Below, piece after piece: positions 34,206-43,186 of a stretch of DNA of 64,000 nucleotides; within the stretch, counting starts at the first letter, position 1; each line of letters begins with the position of its first letter. The stretch comes from Arthrobacter sp. zg-Y1110 (GTDB lineage Bacteria > Actinomycetota > Actinomycetes > Actinomycetales > Micrococcaceae): NCBI RefSeq assembly GCF_025244865.1, contig NZ_CP104272.1:3224001-3288000 (forward strand), written 5' to 3'. The position numbers were made by a program, and so were the translations under genes. The notes beneath the pieces were generated by a model that searched no databases, was not told the DNA's origin, and saw only the letters and a list, made by a program, of their open reading frames with translations.

Positions 34206-34520
34206 CTAGTGGAGCGACTTCAGCCCGATCACGCCGCCCACGATCATCGCCAGGAACACGATCTTCAGCAGGGACACGGATTCCGCGCCGGTGGCCATGG
34301 CGTAGATGACGGTCAGTGTCGCGCCGATCCCTACCCAGACGGCGTACGAGGTGCCCAGCGGCAGTTCCCGCATGGCGTAGGCGAGCCCGGCCATGCTGGC
34401 GATAAGGGCGGTAACGAAAATGGCCGACGGCCAGAACCGGCTGAATCCCTGCGATTTGTCCAGGGCGGTGGCCCATACTGCTTCCAGGACGCCGGACAGC
34501 ACCAGAACAATCCATGACAT
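34206..34520 (-). CDS. Small multidrug resistance (SMR) transporter, SugE/Gdx-like
   Basis: 104 residues with four membrane helices. The essential glutamate is in LSGVLEAVWATAL (E13), followed by the tryptophan-rich start typical of SugE/Gdx rather than EmrE, and TSYAVWVGIGA in helix 3. SugE-type proteins export guanidinium in exchange for protons. No guanidine riboswitch could be confirmed upstream. Confidence 0.85.
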   Translation of the reverse strand: MSWIVLVLSGVLEAVWATALDKSQGFSRFWPSAIFVTALIASMAGLAYAMRELPLGTSYAVWVGIGATLTVIYAMATGAESVSLLKIVFLAMIVGGVIGLKSLH

Positions 34521-34675
34521 GAGAGTCTCCCTCGGGCCGTCTTGTCGCACACCGGGTACGGCACCCCTCGTCCGGGAGACCGTGTCGCGGCCTCCCCTCC
34601 ACGGTCGCACGTCCGGTTTTCCGGGGCAACCTGGCTTCGCGGCGGGTGAACCCGGGAGCTACTAGAGTGGCGCCC

Positions 34676-34876
34676 ATGCTGCAACTGATTGCCCCCGACG
34701 CCGCCTGGCAGGACTCCTGGCGCGAGGCGCACGCCGAATGGGGTCCGGGACAGCATGAGGACGGCTTTGGGCTCCTGCCCGGCGACGACGTCGAGGCACC
34801 GGACGGGTTCGACGCGCCGGTACGCCGCTACCGGCTCACCGCTGAGCCCGCGGGGATATTTCCGGCCGGCCGGTAA
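34676..34876 (+). pseudogene. Truncated GNAT acetyltransferase start
   Basis: 66 codons. The first 45 or so (MLQLIAPDAAWQDSWREAHA in pieces: LIAPDAAWQDSW, EWGPGQHEDGFGLLPGDDV) match the N-terminus of an actinobacterial GNAT subfamily that normally continues for about 120 more residues with the acetyl-CoA motif. Here the frame runs into an unrelated arginine-rich tail and stops, so the catalytic part is missing. It may be a relic after deletion. Confidence 0.6.
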
Positions 34877-34929
34877 CCGGGAAGCGGCGGCCGTCGACCA
34901 ACCGGCCCGAAAGTGCCAGAGTTTTAGCC

Positions 34930-35169
34930 ATGACTTATGAACAGTTTGAGCGCGATGACCTGGACATTGCCCTCTGGTGGCCGATGCTCACCGCCGAGTC
35001 CCGCGAGTGGCTGACCGCCAATAACGGTGACGCCGTAGAGCCGTGGGTGGTGGAGGAAATCTCCCGCAGCCGCGGCATGGCTTCCGACGGCAGCGGAGCC
35101 TACTACCTGCCGGATGCCGCCGTGGACTGGATTGAGGCCCGGGCAAACGGCGAACTGCCGGGGCTATGA
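34930..35169 (+). CDS. Small hypothetical protein
   Basis: 79 residues, acidic, soluble (FERDDLDIALWWPMLTAES, AVDWIEARANGELPGL in the tail). Family not recognised, although short proteins of this kind are common in Micrococcaceae. Reading frame has good GC3 codon use. Its stop is 8 bp before the next start, suggesting a shared transcript. Confidence 0.6.
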   Translation: MTYEQFERDDLDIALWWPMLTAESREWLTANNGDAVEPWVVEEISRSRGMASDGSGAYYLPDAAVDWIEARANGELPGL

Positions 35170-35176
35170 CTTCCGG

Positions 35177-36481
35177 ATGACCCAGCCGGGCACCGCAGCG
35201 GAGTCCGACGGCGGGCCGGCGGCAACCGCCGTCGACTGGGCTTTCTTTACGTTCAGCGGCATCGGTGCAGCCTGGTTCGCCGTGCTGCTGCTGGAGGAGA
35301 GCCTGCAGCAGCGGCATATCTGGTTCCTGGTGGTGTTCTGGGCCGCGCTGGCGTACTTGGTGCTGCCGCGCCTGGACCGGGTCCTGACACAGATTTTCAT
35401 TCCCAACTACTTCATGGGCCGCACCCGCACCAATGCCGGCCTGTTCGGCGACGCCGTCAACCTCGCCTTTCTGGGCAGCGAGGCGCAGTTGCGGGGCGCC
35501 TTGGAAAAGGCCGGCTGGCACCTCGCGGACCCGGTGACCCTGGCCAGCAGCTGGCGCATTGTCTCCTCCACCCTGCTGCATCGCAGCTATGTCCAGGCCC
35601 CGGTGAGCCCCCTGCTCCTGTTCGACCGGCAGCAGGATTTTGCCTACGAGCAGGAAATGCACGGCAACCCGCGGCAGCGCCACCATGTCCGTTTCTGGCG
35701 CTGCCCCGAGGGCTGGATGCTCCCCGGCGGCATTGCCGCGGACTGGCTGGGCGCCGCGTCCTTTGACCGTGCCGTCGGTTTGTCCCTGTTCACCCTGCAG
35801 GTCACGCACCGGGTCGGAGAGAACATCGACGCCGAACGGGACTACCTGATCAGCTCTCTCCGGGAAGCCTCCCCCGCGGTGTCCGTGGAGGTCATCAAGA
35901 ACTTCTCCACCGGATACCACTCCCGCAACGGCGGCGGGGACTCGATTGTCACCGACGGGGACCTGCCGGTGGCGGACCTGAGCAGTCTCCCGGACATCGG
36001 CCCGACCGTGCCCATCGGCGCAGCTGCTGCCCGGGACCGGCCGCCGGCCGCGGTTATTTTGGGTGCCGTTCTGGTGTTCCTGCGCGGATTCGCCTCCCTG
36101 GCGATGGCGGCGCCCTTCCTGGTCCACTTGGCCGATATCTCCCCGGTGATCAACCTGCTGGGCACCCAGAGCCGTGGGATTGCCGAGCTGGGCAGTGCCT
36201 ACGCTCCCACCAGCGTCTCGCTCACCGTTTTCGCCGGGGTGGAGGCGGTGCTGGCCGTGCTCATACTGCGCGGCAGTAACAGGGCCCGGATCACCGCGAT
36301 GTGCCTGAGCTCAGTCGCCATGGCCCTGCAGGTGGCCGCCGTGTCCGCCGGACCCGAGGCGGCGCTGCGGACCAACTTGTTCGGCTACGCCTTTGACGTC
36401 CTGCTGATCCTCGCCCTGTCCGGCGATCAGGCTCGGATCTACGCCCACTCCCGCCGTCGTCGTCCGGCCAGCGCGAGCTAA
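35177..36481 (+). CDS. Membrane protein with LssY C-terminal-like domain
   Basis: 434 residues. Two membrane helices at about 15-60, then a soluble part with the LssY_C pattern: LRGALEKAGWHLADPVTLASS, RSYVQAPVSPLLLFDRQQDFAYEQ (in pieces), RQRHHVRFWRC. Four further helices fill about 300-425. LssY_C domains occur in PAP2-phosphatase-associated and stand-alone membrane proteins of unknown role. Weak ribosome site at ATG 35177, possibly coupled to the small gene upstream. Ends overlapping the convergent AraC gene by 4 bp. Confidence 0.7.
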   Translation: MTQPGTAAESDGGPAATAVDWAFFTFSGIGAAWFAVLLLEESLQQRHIWFLVVFWAALAYLVLPRLDRVLTQIFIPNYFMGRTRTNAGLFGDAVNLAFLGSEAQLRGALEKAGWHLADPVTLASSWRIVSSTLLHRSYVQAPVSPLLLFDRQQDFAYEQEMHGNPRQRHHVRFWRCPEGWMLPGGIAADWLGAASFDRAVGLSLFTLQVTHRVGENIDAERDYLISSLREASPAVSVEVIKNFSTGYHSRNGGGDSIVTDGDLPVADLSSLPDIGPTVPIGAAAARDRPPAAVILGAVLVFLRGFASLAMAAPFLVHLADISPVINLLGTQSRGIAELGSAYAPTSVSLTVFAGVEAVLAVLILRGSNRARITAMCLSSVAMALQVAAVSAGPEAALRTNLFGYAFDVLLILALSGDQARIYAHSRRRRPASAS

Positions 36482-37410
36482 TCCACCGGCTCCAGCGCCC
36501 GCACCCGGGACCGGTAATGCAGCGGCGATTCGCCCACACTGCGCTTGAACGCCGTACTGAAGGCGCTCTCGGAGGAGAAACCCAGGTCCAACGCCAATGA
36601 ACGGATCCGGGTATCCCCGGACCTCAGTTCCCGCTGCGCTACGAGCATGCGCCAGTTATTCAGGTAGGACCGCGGCGGAGAGCCGGCAACTTCCCTAAAC
36701 CGTTCGGTGAAGGCGGTGCGCGACATGGCCACGGCACCGGCCATGTCCTCCAGGCTCGGAGGCCGGGTCCCCTGGGCGTGGATCAACGCCAGCGCCGGCC
36801 GCAGCCGTTCGTCGGCAAGCAGTTTCAGCCATCCCGGCGGCAGTGCCGCATCGGTGATGAATGCACGCAACACCTCCAGCAACAGCAGCTGGCCGTACTG
36901 TCGTGCCGCAAACCCCGACCCGACCCGCTGCCCGGACACCTCCTCGAACAGCCGCTCGACGAGTCCGTGCAGGTGCGGCGCGGCGTCGGTTCCGGAACGT
37001 ATGTGGGCCACGGGCGGCAGGGCCCGCAGCAGCAGTTCACGCCCGGTGGCGTTCACAGCCACTCGGCCGCCGATGACGATGTCCTCGGTGCCCGGTGCAC
37101 CCTCCCCCACCCGGACGAACGTCCCGCTGGCCGGCGGTTTCAGGCGCAGCGGCGAGGCGTCCCCGCTGCCGCCCTCCAGCTTGAGCCAGCGGCGGCCGTT
37201 GAGGAGGGCAACATCGCCAGCCTCCAGGATCAGGGGCATGTCCGGCCCGTCGGTCGAGAGCCGCATCCTGCCCTGCACAACCGCGAAGAACTTCAGGTCC
37301 TCATCGAGACTGCTTTCGGTTTCCCACCGCCCGGACACCGCAGTGCTGCCCGAAATAATGCTCCTGACCTCTATCAGGTCGAGGACTTCCGATAACCGGT
37401 CATTCACCAT
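36478..37410 (-). CDS. AraC-family regulator (cupin_6 type)
   Basis: 310 residues from ATG 37410. The N-terminal cupin-like ligand domain (FAVVQGRMRLSTDG, LEAGDVALLNGRRWLK) is followed by a double HTH: SLEDMAGAVAMSRTAFTERF and SLALDLGFSSESAFSTAFKR, then SPLHYR. The start is uncertain because no ribosome site is visible. It is divergent from an SDR gene 114 bp away, the usual arrangement for a regulator and its target. Confidence 0.87.
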   Translation of the reverse strand: MVNDRLSEVLDLIEVRSIISGSTAVSGRWETESSLDEDLKFFAVVQGRMRLSTDGPDMPLILEAGDVALLNGRRWLKLEGGSGDASPLRLKPPASGTFVRVGEGAPGTEDIVIGGRVAVNATGRELLLRALPPVAHIRSGTDAAPHLHGLVERLFEEVSGQRVGSGFAARQYGQLLLLEVLRAFITDAALPPGWLKLLADERLRPALALIHAQGTRPPSLEDMAGAVAMSRTAFTERFREVAGSPPRSYLNNWRMLVAQRELRSGDTRIRSLALDLGFSSESAFSTAFKRSVGESPLHYRSRVRALEPVD

Positions 37411-37524
37411 CTTTGTACTGTAGAGCAAAAAATACGGACTTTTCGTTATTCCAAGTACACGCCCCTGCGGACAGACTGAAAGTGCCTTCCCGGTCGGGTT
37501 GGCCGTGTTTTCTCTAGGAGTCCC

Positions 37525-38262
37525 ATGAATAACAGCATGATTTCCCTCGTCACCGGCGCCAACAAAGGTATCGGGCGCGAGATTGCCGGCCAGCTGGCGG
37601 CGCTCGGCCACACCGTGGTGGTAGCCGCACGGAACGCCGACGCCGGTGAGCGGGCTGCTGCGGAGGTGCGCGCGGAGGGTGGAGACGCCGTCGCCGTCGT
37701 CCTCGATGTGACCGATCCGGCCTCGGTGGCGGCCGCTGCGGACGAGGTAAAGCGCCGCTTCGGGCGGCTGGATGCCCTGATCAACAACGCCGGGATTGTG
37801 GCGACGCCGGGAGTCAGCTTTGCTGCCCAACAGCCGGGCTCGGCCGACGTGAATGAAATCCGCTCGGTCTTCGAGACCAACTTCTTCGGCGTCATCTCCG
37901 TGACGGCGGCCTTCCTGCCGCTGCTGCGCCTCTCCGAGGCCCCTCGGATCGTCAACGTCTCCAGCGTGGCCGGATCCCTCGCCGCAGTATCCAATCCGGC
38001 CAACACCGACCCGATCGCCGCCGGGTACGCGCCGTCCAAAACCGCCCTGACCTCCCTGACGCTGCAGTATGCGAAGGGACTTGCTCCGGAAGGCATCCTG
38101 ATTAATGCGGTCTGTCCGGGTTTTGTTGCCACCGATCTGAACGGTTTCCGGGGAACACGCACACCGGAGCAGGGCGCCAGGGCAGCCGTCCGGATGGCCA
38201 CGATCCCGGCGGACGGGCCCACCGGCACCTTCAGCGATGAGGACGGTCCCCTGCCCTGGTAA
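37525..38262 (+). CDS. SDR-family oxidoreductase
   Basis: 245 residues. NAD(P)-binding TGANKGIGREIAGQL, NNAG, serine in VSSVAGSLA and Y-x-x-x-K as YAPSK are intact. Its resemblance is to carbonyl-reductase-like actinobacterial SDRs (ANKGIG variant). Likely regulated by the divergent AraC-type protein. Ends DEDGPLPW, a common end in this branch. Confidence 0.88.
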   Translation: MNNSMISLVTGANKGIGREIAGQLAALGHTVVVAARNADAGERAAAEVRAEGGDAVAVVLDVTDPASVAAAADEVKRRFGRLDALINNAGIVATPGVSFAAQQPGSADVNEIRSVFETNFFGVISVTAAFLPLLRLSEAPRIVNVSSVAGSLAAVSNPANTDPIAAGYAPSKTALTSLTLQYAKGLAPEGILINAVCPGFVATDLNGFRGTRTPEQGARAAVRMATIPADGPTGTFSDEDGPLPW

Positions 38263-38365
38263 CGCGCACCCGCGCCTGGGCGGGTTAGCCCCGGCCGGCT
38301 CGCCAAAAATGCGGCTATCCCCCCGGCCCGTGCTGAGCTATGGTCTGCGTAGACCGGGGGGACAC

Positions 38366-38992
38366 ATGAAAACTCGATTTACCGCAGCGATGGGCGTTGC
38401 CGCAGCCGGCGCCCTGTTTACCGGCGTGCTCGCCGGTTGCGGAACCACCGACGCGGAAAGCAACGAGGCGTTGGCCCGCGCGGAGGCCAGCGCCCGTCCC
38501 ACGCCGGAGCCCACCATGACCCTACGGCCCTGCCCGGGCGGCGAAATTATGCGGATCGACCCGGCCGGGGGCTACGTGAGCATCAAACCCGATTGCTTCG
38601 ACCAGGCGGTGGCGGAAGCCATCGCCGAGTTCCCGGAGCCGCTGCCGGCCGGTATGGATTGGCGGATCGAACTCAGCAACTTCAGCGACCCCGCGGCCGG
38701 AACCCAGCAGGGACAGATCAGCATCCAGGACGGAGTCCAGGACACCACGGTCGCCGGCTACTGGCTCTGCGCCTGGATGGATTCCTACCTCCAGGCCCTC
38801 GACAGCGGAGACGCGGCCGGCCAGGGACACAGCATGGAGTACCTGGCCAAGTACACATCCCTGCCCGCAATACAGGAACACATGGTCAACCCCGAGGTCT
38901 TTGATGCCTCCGTCATTGCCCCGGCACGGGCCGGAGATCCCGCTCTGTTGCGGGAGTATTTCAAGGGCAGCTGTTCATCCTTCACCCGATAG
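38366..38992 (+). CDS. Secreted lipoprotein of unknown function
   Basis: 208 residues from ATG 38366. Signal FTAAMGVAAAGALFTGVLAGC has a lipobox with cysteine near residue 25. The mature protein is acidic with paired cysteines (LRPCPGG, KPDCFDQ, WLCAWMDSYL, KGSCSS) suggesting disulfides outside the cell. No family recognised. Convergent with the ASCH gene, overlapping by 11 bp. Confidence 0.75.
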   Translation: MKTRFTAAMGVAAAGALFTGVLAGCGTTDAESNEALARAEASARPTPEPTMTLRPCPGGEIMRIDPAGGYVSIKPDCFDQAVAEAIAEFPEPLPAGMDWRIELSNFSDPAAGTQQGQISIQDGVQDTTVAGYWLCAWMDSYLQALDSGDAAGQGHSMEYLAKYTSLPAIQEHMVNPEVFDASVIAPARAGDPALLREYFKGSCSSFTR

Positions 38993-39482
38993 GCCAGACC
39001 ACCTCGAAGCGTTCGAACACCAGCTCGTCCTCCTCTGACCAGCTGCCACCGCGCGCTGCGGCCGTGCGTTCCCAGAACTTCCGGTGCTCGCGCTGCCAGG
39101 ACGCCAGGCTCCGGTCATCTTCACCCTCGTCGTAGGCGAAAGCCTCATCCGCGTCGGCAAAGGTCCCGAGCCGCAGTTCGGTGGTGCGCAGGATCGCTTT
39201 CGGCGCACCGGCGCCGTCGCAGACAATCCAGTGGATGCCGATGCGCGGAAGCGGTTCGCCTTCCGCGACATACTCAGCGACGTGCGAGGAGGTGGCCCGC
39301 TTGCGGCCATCCAGGACCAGGGCCAGCAGTTCATCGGCCAGTGCCGGGGAATCGCCGAAGGTTTCCACGGTGTATTCCCCGGCGGCCGCAGCCCGGGCGG
39401 GGAATGCCGCGGCGTAGGCGTCCCAAAGGAGCGCGGCGGCGTTGAAGTCGAGCGTGATTTCGGAAGGGTCGGAGCTGTCCAT
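38982..39482 (-). CDS. ASCH-domain protein
   Basis: 166 residues from ATG 39482. The ASCH core is readable: DELLALVLDGRKRATSSHVAE (core LVLDGRKRATSS), the G-x-K-x-R-like region, GIHWIVCDGAGAPKAILRT and the E-rich end SLASWQREHRKFWER. ASCH domains are PUA-like and bind RNA or modified nucleosides; some are nucleoside amidases. Specific role unknown. Confidence 0.85.
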   Translation of the reverse strand: MDSSDPSEITLDFNAAALLWDAYAAAFPARAAAAGEYTVETFGDSPALADELLALVLDGRKRATSSHVAEYVAEGEPLPRIGIHWIVCDGAGAPKAILRTTELRLGTFADADEAFAYDEGEDDRSLASWQREHRKFWERTAAARGGSWSEEDELVFERFEVVWPIG

Positions 39483-39568
39483 ACTGGTCAGTCTGCCAGC
39501 CCTGCCGCCGTTAACGCGGGACGACGGCGGCACCTAAGGCGCCGCCGTCGTCGTGCGTTGGGAACCGG

Positions 39569-41464
39569 TTACGCCTGCTGGCGGGCCGGCAGCAGGGGTG
39601 CGAAGAACCCCGCGAGCTCCGCGGTGGCCGTCAGCGGCAGCACGTTGGCGACGTACTGGTCCGGGCGGACCACCACCACCGCGCCGTTCCGGGAAATTCC
39701 GCGCTGCTCGAAGATGTCGGCGGTCGGGTCGGCGCCGTAGACCTTCGCCAGGTCGTCGAGCTGGAACGGTCCGACCTGCGGCTTGAACACCGCCGGCACG
39801 GCACCCAGATCAATGCCCGTGTGGTCCTGCTGGTAGATCACCTTGACGTCGAACCAGGCATCCCGGTCCGCTCCTTCCGGCGTGGCCGCGAGCGGGGAGT
39901 CCGGCGCGGTGTCCAGCCAGTCCGCCAGCTCGGCCACCGGCGAGGGCGTGCCTGCAGCCGCGGCGTCGGCGAAGACGTAGATCCGCCACTTGCCGTCCGC
40001 CCGCGCCTGGTGGCCCAGCTGCACCGGGTTGGTGTCGCACACGCGGAGCACAGGCGCGGACTTGAAGCGCTTGCCGATGGGGAAGCCGGCGGCCAGGTCC
40101 TGGTGCTTCGGCTCGGCAATGAGCATGGAGGGGGTGTACTCGGTCATGAACCCGGCCGGGAACTCGGCGGTGCGGACGTAGAAGTCCTCCAGGTCCGAGG
40201 GGTTCTCGAACTCTTCGGGCTTCTTCGCCATGAGCGTGGACCACTCTTTGTCGAAGTCGATGAGGTTCTTTGCCACCACCTGGCGTTCCGCAGAGTAGGT
40301 GGAGAGCAGGGTTTCCGGGCTGCGGCCGTCCAGCACGTGGCCGAGCTTCCAGCCCAGGTTGAAGCCGTCCTGCATGGAGACGTTCATGCCCTGGCCGGCC
40401 TTGGCGCTGTGCGTATGGCAGGCGTCGCCGGTAATGAAGACGCGCGGGGTGCGGGTGCCGAGGTCCTCGGGCACAACGTCGTCGAACCGATCGGTGAGCC
40501 GGTGGCCCACCTCGTACACGCTGTGCCAGGCGACGTTGCGGACGTCGAGCGTGTAGGGGGCCATGATGCCGTTGGCCTTGGCGATGATCTGGTCAATGGA
40601 GGTCTTGCGGACGGCACCATTGTCGCCTTCGGGCACAACACCGAGGTCAACGTACATGCGGAACAGGTGGCCGCCCTCGCGCGGGATGAGCAGGATGCTG
40701 CCGCCGTTGGAGGACTGGATGGCGCACTTGGTGCGGATGTCGGGGAAGTCGGTGTTGGCCAGCACATCCATCACGCCCCAGGCGTGGTTGGCCTTGTCTC
40801 CGGCCAGGGTGCAGCCGATGGAGTCGCGGACCTTGCTGCGGGCGCCGTCGGAGCCGACCACGTACTTGGCTTTAACCGTGCGCTCCGTGCCTTCATCCGT
40901 GCCGGCCGTGGACAGGAGGGTGACGGTGACCGGGTACTCGGCGTCGTCGTCGACCTCCAGACCGCGGAATTCGAACCCGTAGTCGGGCTGCATACGGGTG
41001 GGCGAGTTGGCCATGAACCGGGCGAAGTAGTCCAGCACGCGGGCCTGGTTGACGATCAGGTGCGGGAATTCGCTGATTCCGGCGGGGTCATCCAGGGCGC
41101 GGCCGGAACGGACGATATTCTCCGGATTTTCGGGGTCCGGGCGCCAGAAGCACATCTCGGTAATGCGGTAGGCCTCGGCGGTGATTTCCTCGGCGAAGCC
41201 GAATGCCTGGAAGGTTTCCACGCTGCGGGCCTGGATGCCGTCCGCCTGGCCGATGGCGAGGCGGCTGTCCCGCCGCTCCACGATCCGGGTGGTGACACTG
41301 GGGAACTGCGACAGCTGCGCGGCGGTGAGCATCCCGGCGGGACCGGAGCCGACGATCAGCACGTCCACTTTGTCGGGCAGGTCGGCGGGGCGGTCGACGC
41401 CGGTGCCGGCGGCGGGCTGGATGCGGGGGTCACCGGATACGTAGCCGTGGTGGTGGAACTGCAC
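39569..41464 (-). CDS. FAD-dependent aromatic hydroxylase, 3-hydroxybenzoate 4-monooxygenase-like
   Basis: 631 residues, the length of MobA/phenol-hydroxylase-type flavoproteins. FAD motifs: VDVLIVGSGPAGMLTAAQL (G-x-G-x-x-G near residue 37), the DG motif VVGSDGARSKVRDSIG, and ITGDACHTHSAKAGQGMN near 345. A C-terminal thioredoxin-fold dimerisation domain covers about 450-631. The start HHHGYVSGDPRIQPA and overall plan resemble 3-hydroxybenzoate 4-hydroxylase; phenol 2-monooxygenase is the alternative. Single gene behind IclR-like boxes. Confidence 0.82.
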   Translation of the reverse strand: MQFHHHGYVSGDPRIQPAAGTGVDRPADLPDKVDVLIVGSGPAGMLTAAQLSQFPSVTTRIVERRDSRLAIGQADGIQARSVETFQAFGFAEEITAEAYRITEMCFWRPDPENPENIVRSGRALDDPAGISEFPHLIVNQARVLDYFARFMANSPTRMQPDYGFEFRGLEVDDDAEYPVTVTLLSTAGTDEGTERTVKAKYVVGSDGARSKVRDSIGCTLAGDKANHAWGVMDVLANTDFPDIRTKCAIQSSNGGSILLIPREGGHLFRMYVDLGVVPEGDNGAVRKTSIDQIIAKANGIMAPYTLDVRNVAWHSVYEVGHRLTDRFDDVVPEDLGTRTPRVFITGDACHTHSAKAGQGMNVSMQDGFNLGWKLGHVLDGRSPETLLSTYSAERQVVAKNLIDFDKEWSTLMAKKPEEFENPSDLEDFYVRTAEFPAGFMTEYTPSMLIAEPKHQDLAAGFPIGKRFKSAPVLRVCDTNPVQLGHQARADGKWRIYVFADAAAAGTPSPVAELADWLDTAPDSPLAATPEGADRDAWFDVKVIYQQDHTGIDLGAVPAVFKPQVGPFQLDDLAKVYGADPTADIFEQRGISRNGAVVVVRPDQYVANVLPLTATAELAGFFAPLLPARQQA

Positions 41465-41505
41465 GGGGTCCTCACTTCGTTGTGCCGTTGGTGGCCGCCG
41501 ATCGT

Positions 41506-41540
41506 GTTCGTTATTTGAACAGAACGTTCGATAGTCGAAC
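41506..41540 (-). promoter_or_regulatory. Two IclR-type operator boxes upstream of the aromatic hydroxylase gene
   Basis: Box A GTTCGTTATTTGAAC (41506-41520) and box B GTTCGATAGTCGAAC (41526-41540) share a 5-N5-5 inverted-repeat plan; B is perfect and A has one mismatch. Centres are 20 bp apart. Both lie 42-76 bp upstream of ATG 41464. The plan resembles PcaR/PobR-type IclR sites. No IclR gene adjoins. Confidence 0.7.
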
Positions 41541-41857
41541 CGCCGGCGGTGTAGTCACCGTACCGGAGACATGACGTGGGTCACAAGCGGAACGGTTCGG
41601 TGTGACGGTTCAATATTCAGCCGGGCCGGATGCCGGTTTGCGAAAGATCCTGCGCTTTGTCGCAATTCCTGCGCCGCGCGACGCAGGAATTGTCACAAAC
41701 TGCAGGGATCACGACAAACCGTAGGAATTCCCGAATTTCACGGACGTCGGAGTCCAGCCCATCCGACCGCGGCCGGACATTGTCGACGCCGCGGAACGTT
41801 TGGCTTTTCGACCGCATTATCTTCTAGGCGGGGCCACGGACTTCTATTCTTTGTGGC
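41541..41857. other. Intergenic with strong hairpin and three 19-bp-spaced direct repeats
   Basis: Hairpin arms CAATTCCTGCG (41663-41673) and CGCAGGAATTG (41682-41692) are perfect with an 8-base loop. The octamer GCAGGAAT at 41683, GCAGGGAT at 41702 and GTAGGAAT at 41721 recur with exactly 19-bp spacing. No gene is credible here; function is unknown. Confidence 0.55.
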
Positions 41858-43087
41858 ATGCCGCATCTGCCGCGCCCGCCGCTTCCTGCTGCCCGCATCT
41901 CGGATGAAACGCACCGGGTGACCACCTTCGAGTTGTTCTTTGACCTGGTGTTCGTGTTCGCCTTCACCCAGGTCACCGGATTCATGGTGCACGAGCATTC
42001 ATTCCTGGGCGTGTTGCAGGGGATGGTCATCCTGGTCCTGCTCTGGTGGTCCTGGGCCCCCTTTTCCTGGCTCGCCAACCAGGCACACGTCGACGAGGGG
42101 TTGATGCGGTTCGGCCTGTCCGCCGTGATGGTGGCGGCCTTTATCGCCGCCCTGGCTATTCCGGAAGCGTTCGAAGACCTCGACGGCGGCCTCCACGGCC
42201 CGATGGTCCTTGCCCTGGCCTATTCTGCGGTCCGGATCCTGCACCTGGTCCTGTACGTGTATGCGTCCGGGAACGATCGGCCGCTGCGCCGGCAGATAGC
42301 CAAGCTGACCTTCACCGCCGTCCTGGGAGCGGCGCTGGTCGTCACCGGGGCGCTGCTGGGCGGCACCGCACAGACCTGGTTCTGGCTGGCCGGCATGGTG
42401 CTGGACACCGGCCTCACCTTCCTCATCTCGTGGCACGGCAACTGGCGGATCCACTCGGCGGCGCACTGGACCGAACGGTATGCACTCGTGGTCATCCTCG
42501 CACTCGGCGAATCCATCGTGTCCATCGGCGTCGGTGCCTCCGAACTGCCCGTGAGCGTGCCGGTGCTGACCGGTGCGGCGGCGGGAATCTGTCTGTCCAT
42601 CGGGCTTTGGTGGCTCTACTTCGACGTCACGGCCGTCGCGGCCGAACACCGCTTCGCCGCTCTGCGCGGATCCGCCCGGTCTTCCGCCGCCGTCGTCGCA
42701 TACACCTACCTGCACCTACCCCTCGTAGCCGGCATTGTGCTCACGGCCCTGGGCGTCGAGGACGTGTTGGCGCATGTGGAGGAGGGGAAGGGCCTGAGCA
42801 GCGTTGGGGTTTTCGCGTTGTTCGGCGGCCCGGCACTGTACCTGCTGGGCACCGCTGCCTTCTGGCGGAGGATGGGCGGCGGATGGAAGAAGTGGCGGCT
42901 GGGTACGGCCGCGCTGCTGCTGGCGTTGGTGGCCGCTGGTCCGCCGTTGACCTCCTTGGCGGCGCTTCTCCTCGTTACCGCCCTGGTTGCGGGGCTGGTT
43001 ACCGTGGAGAGCCTGCTGTACCGCGAGGTCCGGCACCGGGTGCGGGGTGCGCAGGCGGCCGGGCCCGGCGGCGACCAGACCCGGTAA
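41858..43087 (+). CDS. Low-temperature-requirement protein A (LtrA) family membrane protein
   Basis: 409 residues with ten or so membrane helices. The LtrA signature start is present: VTTFELFFDLVFVFAFTQVT (residue about 24), followed by WWSWAPFSWLANQAHVDEG and the mid-protein RYALVVILALGESIVSIG. Family function is poorly defined (named from a Listeria cold-growth gene). Isolated gene. Confidence 0.9.
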   Translation: MPHLPRPPLPAARISDETHRVTTFELFFDLVFVFAFTQVTGFMVHEHSFLGVLQGMVILVLLWWSWAPFSWLANQAHVDEGLMRFGLSAVMVAAFIAALAIPEAFEDLDGGLHGPMVLALAYSAVRILHLVLYVYASGNDRPLRRQIAKLTFTAVLGAALVVTGALLGGTAQTWFWLAGMVLDTGLTFLISWHGNWRIHSAAHWTERYALVVILALGESIVSIGVGASELPVSVPVLTGAAAGICLSIGLWWLYFDVTAVAAEHRFAALRGSARSSAAVVAYTYLHLPLVAGIVLTALGVEDVLAHVEEGKGLSSVGVFALFGGPALYLLGTAAFWRRMGGGWKKWRLGTAALLLALVAAGPPLTSLAALLLVTALVAGLVTVESLLYREVRHRVRGAQAAGPGGDQTR

Positions 43088-43186
43088 CGGGGCGGCGGGT
43101 GACGTTTCCCTCCGCACCGGACGACCCTTGACGCAGCACGGGTTGGATTCCCTGCGTTTTGGGCAAAACCCTGCAGGATGGATGCC

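Noticed and set aside
34521..34676. Possible guanidine-I (ykkC) riboswitch upstream of the SugE/Gdx-like gene
   Set aside because: Only a GCCCGAGGGAGA-like piece near the 3' end resembles the motif; the conserved GGUCCGAGAG core and early stem could not be found.
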